Assembly (NCBI GenBank): GCA_014379345.1
Contig: JACMLY010000150.1
Location: 1 to 64,000, forward strand
Reading direction: 5' to 3'
Length of the DNA stretch: 64,000 bases
DNA from: Chitinophagaceae bacterium
GTDB taxonomy: Bacteria > Bacteroidota > Bacteroidia > Chitinophagales > Chitinophagaceae
The notes beneath the pieces are model-generated. The model was given only the letters and a program-made list of their open reading frames with translations. It ran no database searches and was not told the origin of the DNA. Both the position numbers and the translations under genes were made by a program. Every line of letters starts with the position of its first letter. Positions within the stretch are counted from its first letter, which is position 1. Positions 26,054-35,039 of the stretch are shown here, one piece after another.

Positions 26054-27199
26054 ATGCGCTCAATACTTTTTTTAGCAGTTACATTTCTTGCATCGTCGCT
26101 GGTCATTGCACAAAGATCAAATTTCAACGGGTTGGATATGAACCTGGGAAACCTGTACAGGTTGTCCGATGCCAAAACAAGATCAATCAGCCCCGAAAAC
26201 TTTACCGGAGAGCCCGGCAAGGGGGGTATGATGCCGCTTAAACAAGGCGTAAGTGGAAACCAGGCCCGGGACTTGGGACTTGGATGGAAAGTAAATCCTT
26301 ATGTATATATCGAAGGGGGCAAAACGATCACGTTGGCAGAAATACAGGGTTCCGGTGCAGTTCAACATATCTGGATGACACCTACAGGCAACTGGCGTTT
26401 TTCTATACTTCGGATTTATTGGGATGATGAAAAGGAACCGTCGGTAGAAGTTCCTGTTGGAGACTTTTTTGGAATGGGTTGGGGCGAATATGCTCATTTA
26501 AATTCCCTACCGGTAACCGTTAATCCGGGAAGTGCATTTAACTCTTACTGGGTAATGCCTTTTCGAAGAAAATGTAAGATTACGATGGAGAATCTGAGCG
26601 TCGATAGAATGAATGTGTATTACCAGGTTGATTATACCTTAACCAGTGTGCCTGAAGACGCTGCTTATTTTCACGCACAGTTCAGAAGGAATAATCCTAC
26701 CCAGGGGTCATTATATACTTTGGTCGATAGTATTAGGGGGAAAGGTCAGTATGTTGGAACATATATGGCCTGGGGTGTCAATAACAATGGATGGTGGGGT
26801 GAGGGTGAAATAAAATTTTTTATGGATGGAGATAAAGAATTTCCTACGATCAATGGTACCGGTACCGAAGATTATTTTTGTGGTTCATATAATTTTGAAA
26901 ATAGGAAAACGCGGCAATACCAGGAATTTTCGACTGCTTATGCGGGTTTGCACCAGGTGGTGCGACCTGATGGTGTATACACTTCGCAACAGCGATTTGG
27001 TATGTACCGCTGGCATATTGTAGATCCGATCCGTTTCGAGAAAGATCTAAAAATTACCATACAAGATCTGGGATGGCGAAGCGAAGGGCGCTATTTACCA
27101 CAGCAGTCTGATATCAGTTCCGTTGTGTATTGGTACCAGACAGAACCGCATGCTCCTTTTCCAAAGCTTCCGGAAAAAAATAAACTGGAAACGAACTAG
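26054..27199 (+). CDS. DUF2961 glycoside hydrolase family 172 protein
   Basis: A 381-residue secreted protein. Residues 1-20 are a signal peptide (MRSILFLAVTFLASSLVIAQ). The DUF2961/GH172 landmarks are IQGSGAVQHIWMTP, the FFGMGWGEYAHLNSLP segment, NSYWVMPFRRK, and GTGTEDYFCGSYNF with the catalytic-region glutamate. The founding members act on alpha-D-fructofuranosides or alpha-D-arabinofuranosides; the substrate here is unknown. A TTG two codons upstream is in frame, but the ATG at 26054 begins the signal peptide. A -7-like AACCTTTG ends four bases before it. It is followed directly by repeat family F. Confidence 0.9.
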   Translation: MRSILFLAVTFLASSLVIAQRSNFNGLDMNLGNLYRLSDAKTRSISPENFTGEPGKGGMMPLKQGVSGNQARDLGLGWKVNPYVYIEGGKTITLAEIQGSGAVQHIWMTPTGNWRFSILRIYWDDEKEPSVEVPVGDFFGMGWGEYAHLNSLPVTVNPGSAFNSYWVMPFRRKCKITMENLSVDRMNVYYQVDYTLTSVPEDAAYFHAQFRRNNPTQGSLYTLVDSIRGKGQYVGTYMAWGVNNNGWWGEGEIKFFMDGDKEFPTINGTGTEDYFCGSYNFENRKTRQYQEFSTAYAGLHQVVRPDGVYTSQQRFGMYRWHIVDPIRFEKDLKITIQDLGWRSEGRYLPQQSDISSVVYWYQTEPHAPFPKLPEKNKLETN

Positions 27200-27280
27200 G
27201 TGAGTGGTGAGTGGTGAATTGTGAGAGTGAAAATATTCAATTCATTCTAAATAAAATAATAACACATTGACCATTCACCA
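27199..27280. repeat. Intergenic inverted repeat, family F (GTGAGTGGTGAATTG type)
   Basis: GGTGAGTGGTGAGTGGTGAATTG (from 27199) faces TTGACCATTCACC (27267-27279). The left arm starts on the last base of the GH172 stop codon. Similar words are found at 1-53 and 16653-16670. Confidence 0.7.
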
Positions 27281-27305
27281 AAAAACCCCGCATAGACATG
27301 CAGGG
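27280..27305 (-). terminator. Intrinsic terminator pointing left, no gene assigned
   Basis: On the - strand CCCTGCAT (305-298 reversed), loop GTCT, ATGCGGGG and then six T. One C-A mismatch interrupts the eight-base stem. The genes on both sides are on the + strand, so this terminator would serve a short - strand transcript from 27306-27404, or antisense transcription. Confidence 0.55.
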
Positions 27306-27404
27306 TATTCAAAACTAACTTGCTTTATGAAATTACAATTGTTAAGACGACATAAAAAAGCATTGCTTGCGCTTGTCGAAAATATTTTAATAAAATAAAA
27401 TAAC

Positions 27405-27809
27405 ATGAAACCGACAATCAATTGCATTACACTTCCGGTTGATGACCTAAGGCAATCGTTTAAGTTTTACCGCGATGGATTGGGTTTATTGGCAGATGAG
27501 CCTGATGAATCCAGCGACCATGTAGCATTTACGTTAGATGGAAAACTGTATCTGGTGATTCTGTTACGACATGAATTCAGAAAGTTCACAGAATTGGCAA
27601 ATCAGGACAATGCTGCTAAAGGATCATCTGAATGTATTGTGAGTTATTTCACCTCCAATAAGGAAGAAGTGGATATAATTCTGAAGAATGTTGAAAAAGC
27701 AGGTGGTGTATCAACGGGAAATGCGGTTGAGCGGCCCTGGGGTTATGCCGGGTATTTCAAAGATCCTGATGATCATTTGTGGGAAATAATGTGGAATCCC
27801 GCACTTTGA
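27405..27809 (+). CDS. VOC (glyoxalase/bleomycin-resistance) family protein
   Basis: A 134-residue protein of two beta-alpha-beta-beta-beta modules: it opens TINCITLPVDDLRQSFKFYRDGLGL and closes RPWGYAGYFKDPDDHLWEIMWNP, the standard VOC signature with a C-terminal metal glutamate. Metal-ligand positions are only partly canonical (no His at the start of module one). It may be a dioxygenase-like or binding protein; no substrate can be named. A family D repeat follows 28 bases after the stop codon. Confidence 0.88.
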   Translation: MKPTINCITLPVDDLRQSFKFYRDGLGLLADEPDESSDHVAFTLDGKLYLVILLRHEFRKFTELANQDNAAKGSSECIVSYFTSNKEEVDIILKNVEKAGGVSTGNAVERPWGYAGYFKDPDDHLWEIMWNPAL

Positions 27810-27836
27810 AGAGCAGTGTGATATCATTCAGAACTG

Positions 27837-27950
27837 TGTGACTCTGTGCGACACCTCCTTCGCCTTTGTGGTTAAATGGGTCTTACATCCAAAGACTCCA
27901 ATGCTGCAGGAGTTTTTTAACCACAGAGGCGCGGGAGGTATGCCGGAGTG
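27837..27950. repeat. Intergenic inverted repeat, family D, second copy
   Basis: ACACCTCCTTCGCCTTTGTGG plus TTAAA (27851-27876) faces TTTTTTAACCACAGAGGCG (27913-27931) and a GGGAGGTAT tail. Arm words match the copy at 13115-13226. Confidence 0.8.
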
Positions 27951-28081
27951 TTCTGCCATCCATAGGATTTTCAAATGGAAAGTTTCATTGTTACAATATT
28001 TACCAACTTTAAGGCATCGGATTTTAAAAATCGATAACAAACATTATCATTGTTTCTTTTTTACCAATTTAACTGCAAGCC

Positions 28082-30247
28082 TTGCGTATATTTTTTCTAT
28101 ACCTTATCTGCCTTTGTTGTTCTTCCATGCAGGCGCAAAAAAAGAACGGGTCATATAAATTACGTATTCACAAATCCAGTTCACCGATTAAGATCGATGG
28201 TGTTATGGATGAAGTCTCCTGGCAACAGGCCGAATCAGCCAGTGATTTTTTCATGGTATTGCCGATGGATACAAGCCATGCGAAAGTTCGTACTGAAGTG
28301 AGAATGACCTATGATGATCAGTTTCTATATCTTATTGCAACCTGCTTCCATGCAGTTCCGGGTCCTTACTATGTCGAATCATTAAGGCGCGATTTTGCTT
28401 TTGGCAAGAATGATAATTTTCTATTGTTCATGGACCCTTTCGACGACCAGACCAACGGTTTTTCATTTGGAGCCAATGCTGCGGGGGCGCAGTGGGACGG
28501 CACCATGTATGAAGGGGGAAAAGTAGATCTGAGTTGGGATAACAAATGGGAATCAGTTGTGAAGAATGATGATGACAAATGGGTTTTCGAAATGGCTCTG
28601 CCATTCAAATCCATACGCTATAAAAAGGGCATTTCCGAGTGGGGCATCAACTTCAGCAGGCTGGATCTGAAAACCACCGAAAAGAGCAGTTGGACTCCTG
28701 TGCCTCGGCAATTTCCGACTGCTTCCCTTGCCTATTCAGGAATACTGGTATGGGATCAACCGCCACCACCTGCCGGTGCAAACATATCTTTGATCCCCTA
28801 TGTGCTCGGCGGAAGCGTCAAGGATTATGAAAATAATAAACCTAGTGAATACAAGAAGGAAATCGGGCTCGATGTTAAAGTAGCAATCACCTCGTCCCTG
28901 AATCTCGACCTGACTGTAAATCCGGATTTCTCACAGGTGGAAGTAGACCGCCAGGTTACCAACCTCGACCGGTTTGAATTATTTTTTCCGGAAAGACGGC
29001 AATTTTTTCTTGAGAACGGAGACCTGTTTGCCAACTTTGGCTATCAAACCATACGACCTTTTTTTTCAAGGCGTATTGGACTTGAAGCACCAATTCGTTT
29101 CGGCGCACGGCTAAGCGGTAAACCAAGTAAGAATTGGAGACTGGGACTTATGAATATGCAAACAGGAAAAGTTAGAGAACTCGGGCTTCCTTCACAAAAT
29201 TTTACCGTAGCTTCTCTGCAACGAAAAGTGTTTTCGCGATCTAATATCGGGCTGATCTTTATAAATAAGCAATCACTGAATTATCAGCGAGATTCTGCCA
29301 AGCCGGCTTTTTCAGATTACAACCGGAATATAGGGGCCGAATGCAACCTGGCATCATCCAATAATTTGTGGACGGGGAAAATGATGTGGCTTAAATCCTT
29401 TAGCCCAAAGCTTTCAGGAAAAGATATGGTGCACGCCGCACACCTGCAATATTCCAGCCGCCGCTTGTTTGTTTGGTGGCAGCACGAATATGTAGGCAAA
29501 AACTATAATGCCGAAACAGGATATACGCCCCGGAGAAATTATATTAAGCTCAATCCACAGATCGGGTATACTTTCTTTCCCAAAGGAAGTAAGGTATTGA
29601 GTCATGGACCAAAGTTTTTTTATGGAGGATTTTTCAATGAATCGTTTAAGAGAACAGATGATGAACATTTCCTGGGATATATCATAGCCTTCCGAAACCA
29701 GGGCAGCTTTCTGGGATGGGTTGCGCACGACTATGTAAAACTTTTATTACCATTTGATCCGACAAATTCACTGAAGGATACACTGGCACGTGGAACCGAA
29801 CACCGGTGGTATGCATACGGAACAGATTTTATTTCAAAGCCGCAAAGCGTTTTTACCTTCGGTTTTTCAACGCGTTATGGCGGTTATTATGCGCACGGCA
29901 CACGTTTGAATCTTACCGCCGATCTTGGTTACCGGGTTCAACCGTATATCAGCCTTGCTGTTAACACAAGCTATAATCATATCACCCTGCCAATGCCCTG
30001 GAATAAAACAACATTCTGGCTGATCGGTCCCAGATTGGACATTACCATGACCAATAAATTATTCTTCACCACCTTTTTTCAATACAACGGCCAGTTAAAA
30101 AACATGAACCTGAATACGCGTTTCCAATGGCGATATAAACCTGCATCCGATCTGTTCATTGTATATACCGATAATTATTTTCCTGCTCCTTTATCCGTTC
30201 GCAACAGGGCGTTGGTTTTGAAGTTGACCTACTGGTGGAACATGTAA
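28082..30247 (+). CDS. DUF5916 outer-membrane protein with CBM9-like N-terminal domain
   Basis: A 721-residue secreted protein. The signal peptide (RIFFLYLICLCCSSMQAQ) begins at a TTG: a stop codon lies four codons upstream in frame and there is no in-frame ATG before residue 16, so TTG is the only start that keeps the signal peptide. Residues about 25-215 are the carbohydrate-binding family 9-like domain (SSPIKIDGVMDEVSWQQAE). The rest is the DUF5916 beta-barrel-like part (VNPDFSQVEVDRQVTNLDRF, FPERRQFFLENGDLF) ending in an aromatic strand. The function is unknown in this family. It precedes the two-component genes on the same strand with a gap of about 100 bases. Confidence 0.9.
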   Translation: MRIFFLYLICLCCSSMQAQKKNGSYKLRIHKSSSPIKIDGVMDEVSWQQAESASDFFMVLPMDTSHAKVRTEVRMTYDDQFLYLIATCFHAVPGPYYVESLRRDFAFGKNDNFLLFMDPFDDQTNGFSFGANAAGAQWDGTMYEGGKVDLSWDNKWESVVKNDDDKWVFEMALPFKSIRYKKGISEWGINFSRLDLKTTEKSSWTPVPRQFPTASLAYSGILVWDQPPPPAGANISLIPYVLGGSVKDYENNKPSEYKKEIGLDVKVAITSSLNLDLTVNPDFSQVEVDRQVTNLDRFELFFPERRQFFLENGDLFANFGYQTIRPFFSRRIGLEAPIRFGARLSGKPSKNWRLGLMNMQTGKVRELGLPSQNFTVASLQRKVFSRSNIGLIFINKQSLNYQRDSAKPAFSDYNRNIGAECNLASSNNLWTGKMMWLKSFSPKLSGKDMVHAAHLQYSSRRLFVWWQHEYVGKNYNAETGYTPRRNYIKLNPQIGYTFFPKGSKVLSHGPKFFYGGFFNESFKRTDDEHFLGYIIAFRNQGSFLGWVAHDYVKLLLPFDPTNSLKDTLARGTEHRWYAYGTDFISKPQSVFTFGFSTRYGGYYAHGTRLNLTADLGYRVQPYISLAVNTSYNHITLPMPWNKTTFWLIGPRLDITMTNKLFFTTFFQYNGQLKNMNLNTRFQWRYKPASDLFIVYTDNYFPAPLSVRNRALVLKLTYWWNM

Positions 30248-30346
30248 AAAATACACCCGAACTGGTTTGATAGCAGAAATTCTTCGCTTCGTCGCATCAT
30301 TTCCCAAAAAAACTTTTTTGTGTGATTAATGACATTAATTTGTTGA

Positions 30347-31390
30347 ATGCGCACATCATGGTATCAGAATAAATGGTTCACGTTGCTTCTACATGTTGCC
30401 GCATGGATCGTTTGGCTCTCATTGCCCGTCCTTTTGGCACCACCGGATAGGGGTGGCGACCCGTCTCCGGTTACAGAGCGCTCACAGTTACATTACTATA
30501 CCCGTTTTATTATGCAGTTGTTCTGGGGTGGAATATTCTATCTGAATTTTTATGTATTGATTCCAAAATTAGCATACAAAAAAAGTTATTGGCTGTTCGC
30601 ATTTCTCCTCGTTCTTGTGCTTTTGTGGATGATAGTACAATCATGGTTGTTATTTGCAGTATGGGTAGAATCAAAACATTTTAATATTTCGAGAAATATT
30701 CTGATCAATTTTTTAATTTATCTTTTCATACTGGCCTCCAGCACAGCTTTTCGATTGATCAATGATAAAATAAAAACGGAAAGGAATGTCAAAGAAAGAG
30801 AAAATGAAAATCTGAAAACCGAATTATCCCTTTTGCGATCGCAGGTCAATCCGCATTTTATGTTTAACATTCTGAACAATATGGTGGCTATGGCCCGGAA
30901 GCGTTCGGAAGATCTGGAACCTTCACTCATCAAACTTTCCGCTTTAATGCGTTATATGTTGTATGAAGCGGATGAAGACAAGGTATCCCTCGAAAAAGAA
31001 ATCGAATACCTCCAAAGCTATGTTGACCTGCAGCAACAACGGTTTGGAAAAAATATGAAGCTCGTGGTGGATTTTAAGAAAGTGGATGATAATTATAAAA
31101 TCGAACCCATGTTATTGATCCCATTTGTTGAAAATGCATACAAGCATGGTACGGGTATGATTGAAAATGCACAGATTGAAATTGAATTAAGAGCAGAAAA
31201 AAATGTGCTTCATTTTTCTGTGCGGAATAAATTTAATAATCTATCGCAGGAAGTGAAGGATACGACTTCGGGGATTGGGCTGACGAATGTGACCAGGCGT
31301 TTAAACTTATTATACGGAGAAGAACACAGCCTGCTGATCACGAAAAAGGATCACTGGTTTACCGTATCACTCCAACTAAATCTGCATTGA
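30347..31390 (+). CDS. LytS-type sensor histidine kinase
   Basis: A 347-residue membrane kinase. Four hydrophobic segments are at about 12-31, 55-73, 82-104 and 118-135. A short coiled linker leads to the His_kinase domain: His170 in RSQVNPHFMFNILNN is the phospho-acceptor, followed by the ATP-binding N box (LLIPFVENAYKHG) and G box (SGIGLTNVTRRL). It has no separate sensor domain, so the signal is likely membrane-related. The stop codon overlaps the start of the response-regulator gene by one base (TGATG), which shows translational coupling. Confidence 0.93.
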   Translation: MRTSWYQNKWFTLLLHVAAWIVWLSLPVLLAPPDRGGDPSPVTERSQLHYYTRFIMQLFWGGIFYLNFYVLIPKLAYKKSYWLFAFLLVLVLLWMIVQSWLLFAVWVESKHFNISRNILINFLIYLFILASSTAFRLINDKIKTERNVKERENENLKTELSLLRSQVNPHFMFNILNNMVAMARKRSEDLEPSLIKLSALMRYMLYEADEDKVSLEKEIEYLQSYVDLQQQRFGKNMKLVVDFKKVDDNYKIEPMLLIPFVENAYKHGTGMIENAQIEIELRAEKNVLHFSVRNKFNNLSQEVKDTTSGIGLTNVTRRLNLLYGEEHSLLITKKDHWFTVSLQLNLH

Positions 31391-32106
31391 TGATCCGATG
31401 TATAGCAGTAGATGATGAGCCATTGGCTTTGGAATTGCTGGAAGATAATATCAGCAAAGTCCCTTTTCTGCAATTGACAGCTTCCTGTAGCAATGCAATA
31501 GAAGCCATGAAAGTACTGCAGGAACAAACGGTGGACCTGATTTTTCTTGATATTCAAATGCCGGGCCTTACCGGACTACAGTTCATAGAGACCATGGTAC
31601 AGAAGCCAATGGTTATACTGATAACTGCATACGAAAAACATGCGTTAGAGGCATTCGGCCTTAGCGTTATCGATTATCTGGTTAAACCTGTTGCATTCGA
31701 TAGGTTTGTAAAAGCATGTAATAAGGCGTTCGAACTTCATCAATTGAAGACAAAAAATAAAGACGCCGGGTATCAAAATGCCCCTGAATATTTTTTTGTG
31801 AATGTTGACTATACACTATTAAAGGTGGTGTATGCTGATATTACCTATATAGAAGGATTGAAAGATTATATCAAGATCCATCTCCAAAACTCGCCGAGGC
31901 CGGTTATTACCCGTATGAGCATGAAATCAATGGAAGAACAACTTCCCGCATCTAATTTTATCCGGGTGCATAAATCCTATATTATTTCTATCTCACATAT
32001 CACCGCGGTCAGGAAAACCAGCGTTTTTATAGGCAGTTTGGAACTCCCGATCAGCGATAATTACCGCGATTCAATGGCCCTCATTACAGGCAGGTTTTCT
32101 TCCTAA
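31390..32106 (+). CDS. LytTR-type response regulator
   Basis: A 239-residue regulator when counted from a TTG one codon upstream, 238 from the preferred ATG. The receiver domain has acidic residues Asp8-Asp9, the phospho-acceptor Asp54 in FLDIQMPG, Thr in ILITAYEKHA and the Lys in YLVKPV. The LytTR DNA-binding domain fills about 135-238 (ITYIEGLKDYIKIHL, FIRVHKSYIISISHI). It is translationally coupled to the kinase. The next gene, an outer-membrane receptor 100 bases downstream, is a likely target; a conserved binding site could not be identified by eye. Confidence 0.93.
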   Translation: MIRCIAVDDEPLALELLEDNISKVPFLQLTASCSNAIEAMKVLQEQTVDLIFLDIQMPGLTGLQFIETMVQKPMVILITAYEKHALEAFGLSVIDYLVKPVAFDRFVKACNKAFELHQLKTKNKDAGYQNAPEYFFVNVDYTLLKVVYADITYIEGLKDYIKIHLQNSPRPVITRMSMKSMEEQLPASNFIRVHKSYIISISHITAVRKTSVFIGSLELPISDNYRDSMALITGRFSS

Positions 32107-32180
32107 GCATCTCCATTCCTGTTTCGTCGCATGATTATGTCCCATCGTCTCATTTACTGAAGAGCAACCTTACCTGCAAT

Positions 32181-32188
32181 TAGCTTTG
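32181..32188 (+). promoter_or_regulatory. Promoter -7 element ahead of the outer-membrane receptor
   Basis: TAGCTTTG is an exact TAnnTTTG element, 21 bases before the ATG at 32210, giving a leader of about 18 bases. No clear -33 TTTG is present at the proper distance, as expected if an activator such as the adjacent LytTR regulator is needed. Confidence 0.5.
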
Positions 32189-32209
32189 CAATACCTCAAA
32201 TGAAGTGTT

Positions 32210-34840
32210 ATGAAATTTTTTTTAAGTACGCTGTTGCCGGTCTTTTTCTTTTTTAATGGGCTCGCCCAACAGCCAACCGGTATGAATGGCAATATCCCTC
32301 CCGGTAGAGGCCCAGGAAATATCGGCCATGTTTTTGGCAAGGTAGTAGACACTGCGGGAAAAGCTATTAGCGAGGCATCCGTTATTTTATTACAGAGCCG
32401 CCTGGATACAGTTACCAAAAAAAGCAAGGATGTTTTGCTGAAAGGAATGACCGCGCAGAAAAACGGAGATTTTAGTTTTGAGGATTTACCGGTGTCCGGG
32501 AATTTTACCGTAAAAATCTCGGCAACAGGTTATTCAACCACTGAACAAAAGATTTCTTTCAGGCCTGCACCTGGTGTAGCGCCGTCATTTGACAAGGACT
32601 TGGGCAAAATAAAATTACTTACCGATACAAAAGAACTGGAAACAGTTATCGTTACGGCAAATACTTCATCATTGCGGTTAGATATAGATAAAAAAGTGTT
32701 CACTGTCGATAAAAATATAGTCAGTGCAGGCGGAACTGCTCTTGATGTCATGAAAAATGTTCCCAGTATAAATGTGGATATTGACGGGAACGTCTCTTTG
32801 CGCAATGCTGCTCCCCAACTTTTTGTTGATGGCCGCCCAACAACACTGTCTCTCGATCAGATTCCGGCCGACGCCATTGAAAGCGTGGAAGTCATCACCA
32901 ATCCTTCTGCCAAGTATGATGCTTCCGGTGGAGGAGCAGGGATCTTAAATATTGTTTTGAAGAAAAATAAAAAAACCGGTTACAATGGGAATATTAGAGC
33001 AGGGATTGATAAACGAGGAGCATTGAATGGTGGATTTGATTTTAATGCAAGGCAGAATAAAGTAAATTTTTTCGGAAGCATAAATGTGAACCAGATGAAG
33101 GGCCGCACCACGGGAACAACCGATCGATTCAATTTTCTGGATTCTCCCCAGACAATTGTCAATCAGGTCAACAATAATAAAACTTCCGGGGCATTTGTAT
33201 TTGGCCGTGCGGGGCTTGATTATTTCTTAACAAACCGCACTACCCTATCCCTGGCAGGGTTTAAAGTAAGAGGCGAATTCAATCCCTACGAGCTGATCAA
33301 TATTAATACCGATAGTTTATACCAGGGTGGAATGATTCAGGGCTTTCGTGATCGCCTTTCAACCGGTAACCGGGTATTTAACGGACAGGGTTTGTCGTTC
33401 GGGATGAAATACCTGTTTCCAAAAGCAGGCGAGGAATTGACTTTCGATGCCAATTATTTTTCCGGAAAAAGTGAGAACAATGCTTTTTATACAACCAATA
33501 ATTACGCGGGAGTTACAGGCAGTACAATTAAAGGCACAACTTTACAAAAAATATTGGGCGATGGAAATGACTGGAACTTCATTTTACAATCCGATTATAT
33601 AAAGCCTGTTAATACTAAAACAAAATTGGAAGCAGGCCTGCGTGCAGCCTTTCGAAGCCGCGAAAACAATAACAACAATTATACTGCTGATTCTTCCGGA
33701 GCATACATTCTTATCCCTAATGCATCGAGCAATTATAATAATAACGATAATGTGTATGCAGCTTATGCCAGTATTACCAGCAGCATAAAAAATTTCGGGT
33801 ATAAGATCGGGCTGCGTGCTGAAAGTTCAAATTACCAGGGTGAACTTGTGAATAATAGCCAGAAATTCAGCAACAGTTATCCGGTAAGTTTATTTCCTTC
33901 CATATTTTTAAGCCAGAAACTTAACAATAGCCAGGAACTGCAGTTGAGTTATACACGCCGGATCAATCGTCCAAACTTTTTTCAGTTGATCCCCTTTGTT
34001 GATTATTCCGACGAATTGAACATTACACAAGGCAATCCCGGCCTGGTACCCGAATTCACCAATTCGCTTGAAATGTCTTATTTGAAAACATTTAATGGTA
34101 AAAACACGTTTCTTAGCTCAGTATATTATAAGAAGACAACTGACCTGATCACTCGATTCCTCGACAAGGGCGTCAATCCGTTTACAGGTAAAGACGCCAT
34201 TATTAATACATATATCAATGCAAATTCAAGTCAGTCTTATGGAGCTGAATTTACCACACAGATTTTTCCGGTGAAATGGTGGGATTTTACTACTAATGTG
34301 AATGTATATAATTCCGCGATCGATGCAGGTGCGTCCAAAACACAATCACAGGTTGGTATGTGGAGCTGGTTCGGTAAAGTCAATAATAATTTTAAATTGC
34401 CTTCAGATTTCAGCCTGCAACTTTCCGCTTCTTATCAGTCAAAAACAAACCTGCTTGCCGGCAGCGGTGGTGGGTTTGGCGGGCCTCCCGGCGCAAGAGG
34501 AGGATCAGGTGGTGGCCCCGGCGGTGGTGGCGGTGGATTCGGACAGGCGCAGAGTGCCTCACAGGGTTATATCAAATCATTTTATAGCGTTGACATTGCA
34601 GTAAAGAAAAGTTTTTTGAAAAACAAAGCCGCTTCCGCCATTCTGAGTTTTAGCGATATTTTCAGAACAAAGATTACAGAACAGCATTCGGAAAGTGATT
34701 ACTTCATTCAGGATTATAGCCGTTTACGCGACCCGCAAATGGTAAGACTGACACTCACCTATCGCTTTGGTAAAGTAGATGCAAGTCTATTTAAAAGAAA
34801 GAGTATGGGAACTGAAAATACAACCGAAGGAATGCAATAG
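32210..34840 (+). CDS. TonB-dependent-receptor-like outer-membrane beta-barrel protein
   Basis: An 876-residue outer-membrane protein. After a signal peptide (1-19, FLSTLLPVFFFFNGLAQ) comes a Gly/Pro-rich linker, a carboxypeptidase-regulatory-like domain (HVFGKVVDTAGKAISEASVILL), then a plug-like domain (ALDVMKNVPSINVDIDGNVSLR, IESVEVITNPSAKYDASGG) and a large barrel of the OMP_b-brl_3 type with RINRPNFFQLIPF in its core. An extended Gly-rich loop lies around residues 755-785. No TonB box and no SusD partner is seen, so it is not a classic polysaccharide-utilisation receptor. It sits behind the LytS/LytTR pair. Confidence 0.9.
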   Translation: MKFFLSTLLPVFFFFNGLAQQPTGMNGNIPPGRGPGNIGHVFGKVVDTAGKAISEASVILLQSRLDTVTKKSKDVLLKGMTAQKNGDFSFEDLPVSGNFTVKISATGYSTTEQKISFRPAPGVAPSFDKDLGKIKLLTDTKELETVIVTANTSSLRLDIDKKVFTVDKNIVSAGGTALDVMKNVPSINVDIDGNVSLRNAAPQLFVDGRPTTLSLDQIPADAIESVEVITNPSAKYDASGGGAGILNIVLKKNKKTGYNGNIRAGIDKRGALNGGFDFNARQNKVNFFGSINVNQMKGRTTGTTDRFNFLDSPQTIVNQVNNNKTSGAFVFGRAGLDYFLTNRTTLSLAGFKVRGEFNPYELININTDSLYQGGMIQGFRDRLSTGNRVFNGQGLSFGMKYLFPKAGEELTFDANYFSGKSENNAFYTTNNYAGVTGSTIKGTTLQKILGDGNDWNFILQSDYIKPVNTKTKLEAGLRAAFRSRENNNNNYTADSSGAYILIPNASSNYNNNDNVYAAYASITSSIKNFGYKIGLRAESSNYQGELVNNSQKFSNSYPVSLFPSIFLSQKLNNSQELQLSYTRRINRPNFFQLIPFVDYSDELNITQGNPGLVPEFTNSLEMSYLKTFNGKNTFLSSVYYKKTTDLITRFLDKGVNPFTGKDAIINTYINANSSQSYGAEFTTQIFPVKWWDFTTNVNVYNSAIDAGASKTQSQVGMWSWFGKVNNNFKLPSDFSLQLSASYQSKTNLLAGSGGGFGGPPGARGGSGGGPGGGGGGFGQAQSASQGYIKSFYSVDIAVKKSFLKNKAASAILSFSDIFRTKITEQHSESDYFIQDYSRLRDPQMVRLTLTYRFGKVDASLFKRKSMGTENTTEGMQ

Positions 34841-34866
34841 TTAGTCAGGAATAGTCATAAAATAAT

Positions 34867-34970
34867 TTCTTCTATGTTTCTATGTGGTAAATCTCCTGCA
34901 CCGTTTTGAAACTGTCCTTGATCAGGAAATTTACCACATAGAATCATAGAAACATAGAAGGAACATAGAA
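34867..34970. repeat. Intergenic inverted repeat, family C, second copy
   Basis: TTCTATGTTTCTATGTGGTAAAT (left) faces ATTTACCACATAGAATCATAG with an AAACATAGAAGGAACATAGAA tail (34929-34970). It begins 27 bases after the receptor stop codon. The loop differs from the other copies while the arms are conserved. Confidence 0.85.
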
Positions 34971-35039
34971 TTTCTCATCGATAACTAATTAAAAACGCTG
35001 GTTGTTTTTATCTAAAACTAATTTGAATAAAACCGAAGT

